Source: Clostridia bacterium (GTDB lineage: Bacteria; Bacillota; Clostridia; Christensenellales; Aristaeellaceae). Taken from it: 5,697 bases of DNA. The stretch lies in NCBI GenBank assembly GCA_017551645.1, contig JAFZLE010000228.1, positions 1-5,697 on the forward strand, in the 5' to 3' direction. Each line of letters begins with the position of its first letter. Within the stretch, counting starts at the first letter, position 1. Under the pieces are notes generated by a model. It was not told where the DNA came from and made no database searches. It was given only the letters and a program-made list of their open reading frames with translations. The position numbers and the translations under genes were made by a program. Of the stretch, positions 1 to 5,549 are shown one piece after another.

Positions 1-48
1 CTGTCCGACCGCATCGCCAAATCCATGGGCGAGAGCGGGCTCATATAG
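1..48 (+). CDS. C-terminal tail of an upstream protein, probably the first sugar ABC permease (LplB type), partial
   Basis: The first 16 codons read LSDRIAKSMGESGLI and then TAG, in frame from base 1. Only the tail is visible, so the family cannot be proved from sequence. The assignment rests on position: in LplB/YtcP/LipO-type importers the LplB permease gene lies directly before the YtcP-type permease, as here. The stop codon is part of the next gene's ribosome binding site (TAGGAGGG, 46-53), which indicates a translationally coupled operon. No sign of a frameshift or truncation in the visible part. Confidence 0.6.
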   Translation: MSDRIAKSMGESGLI

Positions 49-60
49 GAGGGCGCGCGT

Positions 61-978
61 ATGACGGAAAACAGCGTGAAACTCTCCCGCAGAAAGCGCA
101 CCGCCATCCGCAAGGGTTTCGGCGGCACGGTGTTCGACGTGATCAACCACGCTCTGCTTATCATCGTAGCGCTCATGTGCCTGCTGCCGTTTCTGCACGT
201 GATGGCCATGTCCCTGTCCTCCAACGGCGCTGTGATAAGCCAGAGGGTGCTGTTCTGGCCGGTAGAGCTCTCCATAGAGGGCTACCGCATGGTGGTGGCG
301 GATCAGTCCATGATGCGCTCGCTGCTGCTCACAGTGATCATCACCGCGGCGTTCACCCTTATGGGTATGGTGCTCACCGTGTTCGCGGCGTATCCCCTGA
401 CCAAGAAGGAATTAAAGGGCCGGGGCGCCATCGCCTTCATGTTCATGTTCACCATGTACTTCAGCGGCGGCCTCATCCCCGACTTCCTGCTGATGAACGA
501 CCTGGGCATATTCAACACCCTGTGGTCGCTGGTGCTGCCACTGGCGTTCTCAGCTTACAACATAATCATAATGCGCTCGTTCATAGAGGCGTCCATACCC
601 GTCTCCCTGGAGGAGGCCGCGTTCCTGGACGGCGCCAGCTACTGGGGCGTGCTGTTCAGGGTGGTCATTCCCCTGTCCAAGCCCGTGCTGGCCACGCTGT
701 GCCTGTTCTTCGCCGTGGGGCGCTGGAACGCCTACGGCGACGCGCTGTACTACATAAAAAGCTCCAACCTGTATCCCCTGCAGCTCAAGCTGTACTACCT
801 TATGGGCATGGCCACCGACTCCGCCAACCTGGCGGAGGGCGGCAGCGCCTCCTACGTCACGGGCGAAGTGGTCAAGGCCACCTGCGTGATGTTCGCCACG
901 CTGCCCATAATCATCCTCTACCCCTTCCTGCAGCGCTACTTCGTCACGGGAATCATGATAGGCGCAGTGAAGGGCTAA
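61..978 (+). CDS. Carbohydrate ABC transporter permease, YtcP/LplC (MalG-like) type
   Basis: A 305-residue inner-membrane permease that forms half of the channel of a sugar (probably oligosaccharide) importer. After a basic cytosolic N-terminus (residues 8-18) there are about six hydrophobic segments near residues 31-50, 87-110, 122-137, 151-172, 206-222 and 271-290. The cytoplasmic EAA loop that docks the ATPase is clear at about 184-208: EEAAFLDGAS, then VVIPLSKP. The C-terminus FVTGIMIGAVKG is typical of the YtcP/LplC branch, and the length is normal. The ATG follows TAGGAGGG (46-53), which overlaps the stop of the preceding gene. The partner permease lies upstream and the binding protein downstream. 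The substrate cannot be read from the sequence. No ATPase gene is adjacent, so a shared MsmK-like ATPase is inferred. Confidence 0.93.
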   Translation: MTENSVKLSRRKRTAIRKGFGGTVFDVINHALLIIVALMCLLPFLHVMAMSLSSNGAVISQRVLFWPVELSIEGYRMVVADQSMMRSLLLTVIITAAFTLMGMVLTVFAAYPLTKKELKGRGAIAFMFMFTMYFSGGLIPDFLLMNDLGIFNTLWSLVLPLAFSAYNIIIMRSFIEASIPVSLEEAAFLDGASYWGVLFRVVIPLSKPVLATLCLFFAVGRWNAYGDALYYIKSSNLYPLQLKLYYLMGMATDSANLAEGGSASYVTGEVVKATCVMFATLPIIILYPFLQRYFVTGIMIGAVKG

Positions 979-1039
979 AGCCCCTGATCGAAATGCCTCT
1001 GCGGCATAAAGCAGGGCGCGCCCGCGGGCGCTCTCTGAC

Positions 1040-1067
1040 AGCTGAAAGCTAAAAGCTCTCAGCTCGA
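1040..1067 (+). repeat. Four tandem AGCTNNN heptamers
   Basis: The units are AGCTGAA, AGCTAAA, AGCTCTC and AGCTCGA, with AGCT recurring exactly every seven bases. The array also folds on itself, because units 1-2 are nearly the reverse complement of units 3-4 (the 1040-1064 hairpin). It lies wholly in the non-coding gap upstream of the binding-protein gene. It could be a dispersed low-complexity intergenic repeat of this genome or simply part of an RNA stem; one copy cannot decide. Confidence 0.45.
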
Positions 1068-1087
1068 TCAAATCGTATTCATGGCGG

Positions 1088-1102
1088 TATTCCGCCGGAA
1101 TA
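1088..1102. promoter_or_regulatory. Perfect 15-base dyad just before the binding-protein ribosome binding site (operator-like or RNA hairpin)
   Basis: TATTCCG-C-CGGAATA is a perfect 7-1-7 inverted repeat ending six bases before the AAAGGAGGA ribosome binding site (1109-1117). It competes with an overlapping hairpin (GGCGG-TATT-CCGCC, 1083-1096). It could be a repressor site or a translational control element. No regulator is visible in the window, so the role is open. Confidence 0.35.
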
Positions 1103-1124
1103 AATATTAAAGGAGGACCCTTTC

Positions 1125-2708
1125 ATGAGGAAACTGTTTTCCCTTCTCCTGGCGCTCGTGCTGACTCTGTCCGCCGCGAGCTTTGCCCTGGCTGAAGACG
1201 AAGTGTTCTACACCGAGTCCGGCGCCAAGGTCATCCGTTACGCCGAGCAGATCGAGCTCAAGGTGCCCATCTACCAGCGCAACGGCATCAAGGACCCCAT
1301 CGAGGACAACTACTGGACCCACTGGGTACAGGCGAACTTCGGCGACAAGTACAACATCAAGGTGACCTACGTGCCCATTTCCCGCACCAACGAAGTGAGC
1401 GACTTCACCACCCTGATGTCCTCCGACGACACCGCCCCCGACATGATCTTCCACTACGACAACCCCCAGCTGCTGGCTTACATCGCCCAGGACTACGTAG
1501 CGCAGATCGACGAGGAAATGGTCGAGGAGTTCATGCCCGATTACCTCGCCTACGTGGGCCAGGACGCCTATGACGCCGGCAAGTACAACGTGAACGGCAA
1601 GAAGGTGCAGATGTACTTCCCCGCCGCCCGCGACGCCGCGGACAACTGGGCCACCGTCATCCGCGCCGACTGGCTGGAGGCCGTTGGCATGGAGATGCCC
1701 ACCAGCGTCGAGGAATACCTGGACGTGCTGCGCGCCTTCCGTGACGCCAACCTGGGCGGAGACTACACCATTCCCGCCACCCAGGGCCTGCCTTCCACCA
1801 CCGGCATGCGCGCCGACTCCTACCGCACCGGCCACACCGACCCCCGCGAGATCGCCATTTACAGCGACCTGCAGGTGGTGTCCCTGGACTGGGAGCCCAT
1901 CAAGAGGAACTACAAGACCCTCAACACCATGTACAACGAGGGCCTGATCTCCAAGGAATTCGCCCTTGACGCCGACGGCAACCAGGCCAAGACCGACTTC
2001 GTCAACGGCAAGGCCGGCGTGTACGGCTTCTATCTCTCCTCCAACTCCGACGTTATCTCCACCCTCATGGAGAACTGCCCCGAAGCCAAGCTGGCGATCC
2101 TTGACGCCCGTTCCGGCGTGCCCGAGGGCGAGACCCTGTACGACTACATCGCGGACGCCATCGGCATCTCTACCGGCATCACCGCCCGCTGCAAGCATCC
2201 CGAAGCCGTCATGATGTACATCAACTGGATGGCCCAGCCCGAGATCCTGGACTACCTGGAGTACGGAGAGGAAGGCAAGCAGCACATCGTCAAGGACGGC
2301 CTCAGGGTACTGAACGACGCCTATGACGGACCCGACCGTTTCGTGTCCACCAACGCCAACATCGACCTGTTCGTTATGGTGACCCAGACCCGCCGCGACT
2401 CCGTGTCCCCCGAGGCCATGGCCGCCACCTACTGCCCCATCGGCTATGAGTACCTGATGGAGCAGATCATCGCGAACAACGCCAACAAGACCTACATCCA
2501 CAACTACCGCTTCACCACTCCCATCGAGAGCCAGGCCAAGTACGGCGAGGAGCTGAGGGCCATGTTCCAGGCCATCTCCGCCCAGGTCATCACCTGCCCC
2601 GAAGAGGAGTTTGACGAGCTGTACGACTCTCTGGTAGCCGAGTACGTAGCCGCCGGCCTCGAGGAGATCCACGAGGAGAAGGCCGCCGTATACGACGCCG
2701 AGAACTAA
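1125..2708 (+). CDS. Extracellular solute-binding protein, LipO/YtcQ-like (family 1), of a carbohydrate ABC importer
   Basis: A 527-residue secreted sugar-binding protein that delivers substrate to the permeases encoded upstream. Residues 1-23 form a signal peptide: MRK, a Leu-rich core, then ALA before EDE, a signal peptidase I type site. There is no Cys near the cleavage site; the only Cys residues are at 318, 356, 437 and 491. Family landmarks are RADWLEAVGMEMPTSVEEYL (180-199), the usual hinge-region segment of large LipO-type proteins; NEGLISKEFALD (271-282); YGEEGKQHIVKDG (380-392); and a helical C-terminus with GLEEIHEEKAAVYDA. The length of about 530 is normal. The start is fixed by AAAGGAGGA (1109-1117) seven bases before ATG. 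Codon choice is extremely biased (AAC, TAC, GCC, ACC, AAG, CTG), suggesting high expression. The transcript ends at the terminator 38 bases downstream. Confidence 0.92.
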   Translation: MRKLFSLLLALVLTLSAASFALAEDEVFYTESGAKVIRYAEQIELKVPIYQRNGIKDPIEDNYWTHWVQANFGDKYNIKVTYVPISRTNEVSDFTTLMSSDDTAPDMIFHYDNPQLLAYIAQDYVAQIDEEMVEEFMPDYLAYVGQDAYDAGKYNVNGKKVQMYFPAARDAADNWATVIRADWLEAVGMEMPTSVEEYLDVLRAFRDANLGGDYTIPATQGLPSTTGMRADSYRTGHTDPREIAIYSDLQVVSLDWEPIKRNYKTLNTMYNEGLISKEFALDADGNQAKTDFVNGKAGVYGFYLSSNSDVISTLMENCPEAKLAILDARSGVPEGETLYDYIADAIGISTGITARCKHPEAVMMYINWMAQPEILDYLEYGEEGKQHIVKDGLRVLNDAYDGPDRFVSTNANIDLFVMVTQTRRDSVSPEAMAATYCPIGYEYLMEQIIANNANKTYIHNYRFTTPIESQAKYGEELRAMFQAISAQVITCPEEEFDELYDSLVAEYVAAGLEEIHEEKAAVYDAEN

Positions 2709-2745
2709 GCTAATACCCGTGCCGGAAGCTTTCTGGCGCAAAGAA

Positions 2746-2779
2746 AAGCCCGCCGGGGGATATCCCCGGCGGGTCTTTT
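2746..2779 (+). terminator. Rho-independent terminator of the sugar-transport operon, probably bidirectional
   Basis: A 10-base perfect GC-rich stem, CCCGCCGGGG (2749-2758) with CCCCGGCGGG (2764-2773), has a GATAT loop, a preceding AAAA and a following TCTTTT. Read on the - strand the same stem is followed by GCTTTTCTTT, so it can also end the leftward DUF1858 transcript, whose stop codon lies 10 bases away. A weaker imperfect hairpin (2721-2737) precedes it. Confidence 0.92.
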
Positions 2780-2788
2780 GTATAAGCC

Positions 2789-3001
2789 TTACTTTCTGGC
2801 TTCGGCGATCTTCTGGTTCACCGCTTCCAGCAGCTCGTCCGCGTCGATGCCGTGCACCATGCAGGCGTCCGCGATGCTCTCCGCCTGAGACGCGGGGCAG
2901 CCCAGGCAGTGCATGCCGCTGGCCAGCAGCACTTCCACGGCTTCAGGGTATTCCCGCACGATCTGGCCGATAAGAGTGGTGGCTTCCACGTATTTTTCCA
3001 T
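2789..3001 (-). CDS. DUF1858 protein, hybrid-cluster-protein-associated redox disulfide domain
   Basis: A 70-residue cytosolic protein. The motif SGMHCLGCPAS places Cys32 and Cys35 in a CxxC, and it is followed by SIADACMVHGIDADELLEAVN (residues 42-62). This is the complete pattern of the DUF1858 / prismane-associated redox disulfide family, which is one small helical domain, so the protein is full length. The family is found in anaerobes, often near hybrid cluster protein or other redox enzymes; its biochemical role is not firmly known, and no such partner lies in this window. The ATG at 3001 has GGAGG (3014-3010) eight bases upstream; an in-frame upstream ATG at 3049 has no such site and lies within promoter-like sequence. 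Transcribed alone and divergently from pcp. Confidence 0.9.
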   Translation of the reverse strand: MEKYVEATTLIGQIVREYPEAVEVLLASGMHCLGCPASQAESIADACMVHGIDADELLEAVNQKIAEARK

Positions 3002-3016
3002 TATTATTTCCTCCGT

Positions 3017-3050
3017 TTGTCTTGCATTCGCGGGATTATTATAATACAAT
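3017..3050 (+). promoter_or_regulatory. Candidate promoter(s) for pcp
   Basis: Two overlapping sigma-A-like pairs have 17-base spacing: TTGTCT (3017-3022) with a perfect TATAAT (3040-3045), and TTGCAT (3022-3027) with TACAAT (3045-3050). The stretch is AT-rich within otherwise GC-rich DNA and lies 68 to 78 bases before the pcp start. The choice between the registers cannot be made by eye. Confidence 0.5.
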
Positions 3051-3066
3051 TCCCGGGGAGATAAAG
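3038..3066 (-). promoter_or_regulatory. Candidate promoter for the DUF1858 gene
   Basis: On the - strand TATAAT occupies 3043-3038, inside the palindrome ATTATAAT that also supplies the rightward -10. The -35 position at 17-base spacing reads CTTTAT (3066-3061), a poor match, so the leftward promoter is weaker or differently recognised. It is supported mainly by being the only AT-rich -10 close upstream of the gene. Confidence 0.35.
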
Positions 3067-3079
3067 TCGCTTTTGCGAC
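3066..3079 (+). promoter_or_regulatory. Small hairpin / perfect dyad in the pcp leader
   Basis: GTCGC-TTTT-GCGAC is a perfect 5-base stem with a four-base loop, about 38 bases before the pcp ATG and downstream of the candidate promoters. It could be an operator or a minor leader structure. Too short to be a known riboswitch, and no T tract follows it. Confidence 0.3.
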
Positions 3080-3117
3080 AGATACTGTTAATTTTTCGTC
3101 ATACAGGTGGTGCGCCC

Positions 3118-3708
3118 ATGCGAAAGATTCTTTTAAGCGCCTTCGAGCCCTTCGGCGGGGAAACCGTAAACCCCGCGAAGGAAGCTCTGCTGCGGCTGGA
3201 GGACGAGGGAATATACAAGCTGTTCCTGCCCGTGGAATACGCCCGGGCGGGAGAGCTGCTGATCTCCGAAATAGACCGCGTACGGCCCGACGCCGTGATA
3301 ATGACCGGGCAGGCGGGGGGCAGGGACGCCGTCACCCCCGAAAGGCGGGCGGTAAACCTTATGAACGCCGCGGCGCCCGACAGCGCGGGCAGGCTGTGCG
3401 CCGGGGAAAAGATACTGGAGGGCGGAGCAGACGAGCTTTTCGCCACCCTCTGCCCCGAAGCGCTCGCGGAAGCCATCGCCTCGGCCGGCGTTCCCGCCCG
3501 GGTGAGCGAGAGCGCGGGCACTTTCGTGTGCAACGACGTGTTCTACCGGGCGCTGAGCCATCTGAAAGGCACGCCCGTGCAGGCGGATTTCATACACCTG
3601 CCCTGGTGCGATGAGCAAGCCGCCCGCCATCCGGGCCAGTTCAGCCTGCCCGTGGAAGATATGGTCCGCGCGCTGGAAGCCGTGATACGGCTCGTTTCCG
3701 CATCTTAG
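3118..3708 (+). CDS. pcp: Pyroglutamyl-peptidase I (pyrrolidone-carboxylate peptidase)
   Basis: A 196-residue cytosolic cysteine peptidase (family C15) that removes N-terminal pyroglutamate from peptides. The N-terminus RKILLSAFEPFGGETVNPA is the family's opening signature. The catalytic triad is complete: Glu75 in GQAGGRDAVTPERRAVN, Cys138 in AGTFVCND, and His160 in FIHLPW. The family is usually about 200-215 residues, so this one is slightly short but intact. The ATG at 3118 has AGGTGG (3104-3109) eight bases upstream and matches the family's normal N-terminus; the frame stays open upstream to 3022 but that part would be promoter and leader. It is a single-gene unit between a divergent DUF1858 gene and a converging trmD. 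A role in peptide salvage is inferred from the family. Confidence 0.95.
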   Translation: MRKILLSAFEPFGGETVNPAKEALLRLEDEGIYKLFLPVEYARAGELLISEIDRVRPDAVIMTGQAGGRDAVTPERRAVNLMNAAAPDSAGRLCAGEKILEGGADELFATLCPEALAEAIASAGVPARVSESAGTFVCNDVFYRALSHLKGTPVQADFIHLPWCDEQAARHPGQFSLPVEDMVRALEAVIRLVSAS

Positions 3709-3728
3709 CGGCCCCGCATTCAGATAAA

Positions 3729-3762
3729 GCACGGCGCCCCTACCGGGCGCCGTGTTCTGTTT
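3729..3762 (+). terminator. Terminator shared by the converging pcp and trmD genes
   Basis: CACGGCGCCC (3730-3739) pairs perfectly with GGGCGCCGTG (3745-3754) around a CTACC loop and is followed by TTCTGTTTGTT. On the - strand the stem is followed by CTTTAT, a shorter T run, so leftward termination is probably weaker. The stem overlaps the last codons and the TAG stop (3742-3740) of trmD, so the coding end of trmD forms one arm. Confidence 0.85.
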
Positions 3763-5029
3763 GTTCATATATCTTTTTCGCCGTTTCGGCCCAGGCTTCC
3801 GCCCCGCTTTTTTCACCGGCAAGGAAGCCCGCCAGCCATTTTACGAAGGCGTTGGAATAGCGGTTGAGCGGCCTGTTCGTCTCGCTGCCGTCCTTGAAGC
3901 GGCACAGCAGGCGGGGCTTTTCGGCGGGAAGGCGGCGTATCCTGCGGGAGGAACCGTATTTTACGACCCCGTCTTTCACTTCCTTTACGGGCAGCAGCCG
4001 CGCCGCCGCGCAGGCGAAGTCGAATCCGTCGCCGCCGAACAGTATCGCCTCGCCTATCCCCTCGTCCCCGCTTATCTCCGTAACGGCGGGGTCGAAAGCC
4101 AGGGGCGAAAGGCTGAGGCTGTCATCCCCGCTGAAAAACGCCGTGAAAACGCGCCTGTACGGTCCGCCCTCTTCCGGCTCAAACAGCGCGGCGCACGCGG
4201 CGGTCTCTTTGGACGCCGGAGCCAGCTGCCCCGCGCCTTCCTCGAATATCCTGAGCCTGACTTCCTCCGGGCAGCCGCCCAGGTACGCGCCCAAGGCGGG
4301 CGTCTGCCGTTTTATCTCCCTTAAAAGGCTCCTGTCCTGTCTGGTCAGGCGCGCCGTTTCAAGCAGCTCCGGACGGCGGGCAAGGGTTATCTCCAGCGCC
4401 TGCCTGCGCCTCCAGGCGTCTATGTCCGCCTGGTTGCCGTTAAGCAGCACCTCCGGCACGGTCAGGCCCTCAAATTCCCGCGGGCGGGTGTACTGGGGGT
4501 ATTCCAGCAGGCCCTCGGAAAAGCTCTCGTCCACGCTGCTCTCGGCGCAGCCCAGCACGCCCTCCGCCAGCCGCGCCACCGCGTCGGTGATCACCAGCGC
4601 GCCCAGTTCCCCGCCGGTAAGCACGTAATCCCCCACGGAGATCTCCTCGTCCGCGCACAGGTCTATCGCCCGCTGGTCCAGGCCCTCGTAGTGGCCGCAC
4701 AGCAGTATCAGCGTGTCCTCCTTGGCCAGTTCCCGGGCCTTCTGTTGGGTGAACGCGCTGCCCCGGGGAGACAGGTATATCCTTTTGCCGGAAAAATTCT
4801 CCCCCATGGCGTACTTCATGGCATCGAACACGGGCTGGGGCGTCATGAGCATCCCCGCGCCCCCGCCGTAGGGGGTGTCGTCGGTGTTTTTATGCTTGGA
4901 CGCGGAAAAAGGACGGATGTCTATGACCTCCGTCTGTATCAGCCCGCTCTTCCGGGCGCGGCCCAGTATGCTTTCGTTCAGGACCGCCTCCACCATCTGG
5001 GGGAATATGGTCAGTATCTTAAATGTCAT
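3740..5029 (-). CDS. trmD: tRNA (guanine37-N1)-methyltransferase TrmD with an unrecognised C-terminal extension
   Basis: Residues 1 to about 240 are a full TrmD, the SAM-dependent enzyme that makes m1G37 in tRNAs and prevents +1 frameshifting. Visible motifs: MTFKILTIFPQM start, DDTPYGGGAGM (50-60), LSPRG (86-90), CGHYEGLDQR (111-120) and EISVGDYVLTGGELGALVI (129-147) of the trefoil-knot SAM site, Arg153 in DAVARL, then EGLLEYPQYTRP (172-183). TrmD normally ends near 240-250; this reading frame continues without a stop to 429. The extra 189 residues have no Met, so they are unlikely to be a separate ATG gene. They hold an acidic first half, a basic stretch at about 359-392 (SSRRIRR, RFKDGSETNRPLNR) and a helical end with two Trp. 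I do not recognise this domain. The start overlaps rimM by 11 bases, has no clear ribosome binding site and is probably coupled to rimM translation. Confidence 0.93.
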   Translation of the reverse strand: MTFKILTIFPQMVEAVLNESILGRARKSGLIQTEVIDIRPFSASKHKNTDDTPYGGGAGMLMTPQPVFDAMKYAMGENFSGKRIYLSPRGSAFTQQKARELAKEDTLILLCGHYEGLDQRAIDLCADEEISVGDYVLTGGELGALVITDAVARLAEGVLGCAESSVDESFSEGLLEYPQYTRPREFEGLTVPEVLLNGNQADIDAWRRRQALEITLARRPELLETARLTRQDRSLLREIKRQTPALGAYLGGCPEEVRLRIFEEGAGQLAPASKETAACAALFEPEEGGPYRRVFTAFFSGDDSLSLSPLAFDPAVTEISGDEGIGEAILFGGDGFDFACAAARLLPVKEVKDGVVKYGSSRRIRRLPAEKPRLLCRFKDGSETNRPLNRYSNAFVKWLAGFLAGEKSGAEAWAETAKKIYEQTEHGAR

Positions 5030-5549
5030 TTATCACGCTGACTTCGCTGAGCCGCTTTGAGTCGAACACCATCTCGCCCTTTTCGGGGTCGGTGGAAATC
5101 ACCACGCTTTTGAGCGCGGGGATAAGGTATTCCTTCCGCGCCGCTTTGTCCACGAACACGTACACGTCGTTGCCGCCGGGCTGCATCACTTCCTTCAGGA
5201 TGCCGTAGCCCTTGCCCGTCTCGTCAAAGCCCTTTATGCCTATCAGGTCCACGATGAAGTACTCGCCGTCGTCAAGCTTCGCCGCGTGCGCCCGGTCCAC
5301 CAGCAGGTACCTGCCGCGCAGTTTTTCCGCCGCGTTGCGGTCGTTCACGCCGTCTATGAACAGGTACACCGCCTGCCCGTCAAAGCGGGAAAAGCGGGCC
5401 ACCACGGGGGTGTACGCCCCGTTCTCCTCAAAATAAAAGGTGTTTTCCCCCTCGAAGCGCATGGGGTCGTCGGTCAGGGGGATCAGCTTTACCTCTCCCT
5501 TTATGCCCTGGGGCTTTACTATCTGCCCCACCTCTATGTATTCCTTCAA
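5019..5549 (-). CDS. rimM: Ribosome maturation factor RimM (16S rRNA processing protein)
   Basis: A 176-residue cytosolic assembly factor that acts on the head of the 30S subunit, where the family binds ribosomal protein S19. The N-terminal RimM domain opens with YIEVGQIVKPQGIKGEVKL (residues 4-22). The C-terminal PRC-barrel shows DGEYFIVDLIG (94-104), the GYGILKEV segment, and NDVYVFV with KEYLIPA (127-145). Length is normal. The start is TTG at 5549, with GGAGG (5560-5556) six bases upstream; it also overlaps the previous stop as TTGA (5549-5546). An in-frame ATG at 5633 is rejected because it would overlap the upstream gene by 88 bases and add residues foreign to the family. The 3' end overlaps trmD by 11 bases, the common rimM-trmD pairing. 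Confidence 0.94.
   Translation of the reverse strand: MKEYIEVGQIVKPQGIKGEVKLIPLTDDPMRFEGENTFYFEENGAYTPVVARFSRFDGQAVYLFIDGVNDRNAAEKLRGRYLLVDRAHAAKLDDGEYFIVDLIGIKGFDETGKGYGILKEVMQPGGNDVYVFVDKAARKEYLIPALKSVVISTDPEKGEMVFDSKRLSEVSVINDI

Larger units (their letters stand above)
972..1102 (+). other. Hairpin-rich permease/binding-protein intergenic leader
   Basis: The gap between permease and binding protein contains five consecutive inverted repeats: GGGC/GCCC around the permease stop (972-983), ATGCC/GGCAT (993-1007), a perfect 14-base palindrome GCGCCCGCGGGCGC (1018-1031), an 11-base stem with one mismatch and an AAA loop (1040-1064), and TATTC..GGCGG/CCGCC..GAATA (1076-1102). TGATCGA (985-991) can also pair with TCGATCA (1064-1070), which would enclose the three middle hairpins. 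None is followed by a T tract, so these are not ordinary terminators. A role in mRNA processing or stabilisation that lets the binding protein be made in excess over the permeases is inferred from position. No convincing -35/-10 pair was found here. Confidence 0.5.

Noticed and set aside
177..1052. Long + strand frame overlapping the permease
   Set aside because: Translation is rich in His, Arg, Gly and Pro with no membrane segments or motifs; the permease frame is certain, so this is a GC-driven shadow.
1042..1057. CcpA cre site in TGAAAGCTAAAAGC
   Set aside because: The central CG and the closing CA of the cre consensus are missing.
1035..1063. Internal promoter before the binding-protein gene, based on CTGACA at 1035-1040
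   Set aside because: At 16-18 base spacing there is no -10-like sequence (CTCAGC region), so the -35 match is taken as chance.
1107..2741. A 544-codon open frame antisense to the whole binding-protein gene, longer than the gene itself
   Set aside because: Its Gly/Val/His-rich low-complexity translation has no family features. It is the expected by-product of the extreme codon bias of the binding-protein gene, and the sense frame has signal peptide, family motifs, ribosome site and terminator.
3002..3049. Longer start for the DUF1858 protein at 3049
   Set aside because: Sixteen extra residues are not in the family, and GGAGG eight bases before the ATG at 3001 marks the real start.
3022..3117. 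Longer N-terminus for pyroglutamyl-peptidase
   Set aside because: The added 32 residues would come from promoter and leader DNA, while ATG at 3118 has a ribosome site and gives the standard family N-terminus.
3133..3822. 229-codon antisense frame across pcp
   Set aside because: pcp has all catalytic residues on the + strand; the antisense frame crosses the terminator and into trmD and resembles nothing.
3740..4309. The TrmD extension as a separate gene
   Set aside because: No stop separates it from TrmD and no Met codon occurs in the frame after residue 75; no ribosome binding site with a GTG or TTG start was evident.
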